Shown one piece after another: positions 63,061 through 64,000 of a DNA stretch of 64,000 bases. The position numbers were made by a program, and so were the translations under genes. Where the stretch lies: positions 2,172,501 through 2,236,500 of the forward strand of contig OX291543.1 of assembly GCA_946406115.1 (NCBI GenBank). Direction: 5' to 3'. Each line of letters starts with the position of its first letter. Positions within the stretch are counted from its first letter, which is position 1. This stretch comes from Apoda limacodes. Taxonomy: Eukaryota; Arthropoda; Insecta; Lepidoptera; Limacodidae. Under the pieces are notes generated by a model. That model saw only the letters and a program-made list of their open reading frames with translations, was not told the DNA's origin and made no database searches.

Positions 63061-64000
63061 CATTGCCGAACTCAACAGTTAGTTTGTTATATCTCACATT
63101 TTTGTGAATAAACACTTATTGATGATGGTGGTATATGATATTATGATTATGCAACCGGCAAAATCAGTTTCATTTAATGCCAAAAATAAGTAGGCAACTA
63201 ATATTAAGATTGCTTAATACAAAATGAACTGTATAGTAATTGAAATGCTAAAAGGATTTTAAACAAAAAAATTTAAGATCTTTATTTGATTTAAATTGAA
63301 ATGGTTCTCAAACATAATGCTCCCAGGCCTAAGAAAGCATGAGGGATTTCGTTACATTATATTTCCCTGAATACTAAAAAACTTATGATTATAATGGAGC
63401 CATAAATGATAACAATTACACCTTATAATATATTTATGACGTCATGTAATACAAAACTAAACAATTGAAAAAATTATGCTGAATTCAATAATTTAAATTA
63501 TTATTTAACTAATTTTTTTCTTTAAAATGTGTATCAAACAAATGGCTTTTATCTTTAGCCAGTTAGTGGTGGATTCGGACATACAATGATGCATAGATGT
63601 AAAATTTCTATAAATCTGCGTGTGTCCGATGCCAGCATCATGTCAGATTATGTTCAAAATAAACGGAAGAGCAGTTACGTTTGGTCAAACAAAATTTTAT
63701 TTTAATATTTTGAAAACCCATAGGTTATCAACATTGATTTGGAAGATTTTTCTAAAATTGAGCAAAAAGAGAAATTAGTGTATTTTAATTAAAATATAGC
63801 AACACCAAACTGTAAAAAAATTTGAAAACTCCTTTTTACAATCATGTGCAGAAATGAGTTTTTTTTATGTAAACATATGATTCATTCGAAGAATGCGCGT
63901 GATGTGACAAACAAGCAAAGTTGATTCGAATAAGACTTAATCGCCTGCCATACCCTCTGCACGGCATCTATGCATTATAAACATTAATAAGTAAAAATAT

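Larger units (their letters stand above)
60781..64000. other. Intergenic right end
   Basis: It contains repeat copies at 61100-61250, 61496-61575 and 61600-61960 and a LINE 3' fragment at 62799-63060. The rest is AT-rich. No gene is seen. Confidence 0.5.

Overview
The window looks like AT-rich nuclear DNA from a moth or butterfly (Lepidoptera). It has spliced genes with GT/AG introns, mag-like, Jockey-group and I-like retrotransposons, mariner and piggyBac-like pieces, and interspersed motifs such as 'agggttccgta' that I know from lepidopteran genomes. No tRNA, rRNA, CRISPR or bacterial-type gene was seen. The species is not identifiable by eye.

Two host genes frame the window. From 15908 leftwards, past position 1, on the minus strand lie eight exons whose phases join perfectly. 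They encode the N-terminal 540 residues of a TCERG1/CA150-type transcription elongation regulator: an RGG/Pro-rich start, WW domain 1, Gly/Pro-rich exons and WW domain 2. The FF-domain part would lie beyond the left edge. On the plus strand, nine exons from 41801 to 60679 join in phase into a 565-residue protein that I do not recognise. It is acidic, Lys-rich and apparently nuclear, and ends in a coiled coil.

The rest is mobile DNA. Intron 1 of TCERG1 holds a decayed mag-like (Ty3/gypsy) element (8.96-13.37 kb), a fragment of an I-like LINE and a TIR element. The intergenic stretch 16-41 kb holds three long LINEs: Jockey-group minus at 16.9-20.0, I-like plus with RNase H at 20.5-25.7, and a LINE with SGNH-like ORF1 plus at 27.2-31.8. 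It also holds several broken copies of one lepidopteran Jockey family, a BEL/Pao integrase fragment, a piggyBac-like TTAA element and a mariner fragment.

The standout feature is in intron 2 of the second gene. A Jockey fragment (42.9-51.36 kb) is split by a 6788-bp element at 44358-51145. This element has 5'-AG...CT-3' ends, an exact 6-bp target duplication (TACAGT) and remnants of a protein-primed family B DNA polymerase, all hallmarks of Polintons/Mavericks. Its whole length is an inverted duplication: two arms of about 3.3 kb, almost identical, around a 208-bp axis assembled from pieces of the arms. I read it as a snap-back (hairpin-derived) defective Polinton that was integrated as a unit.
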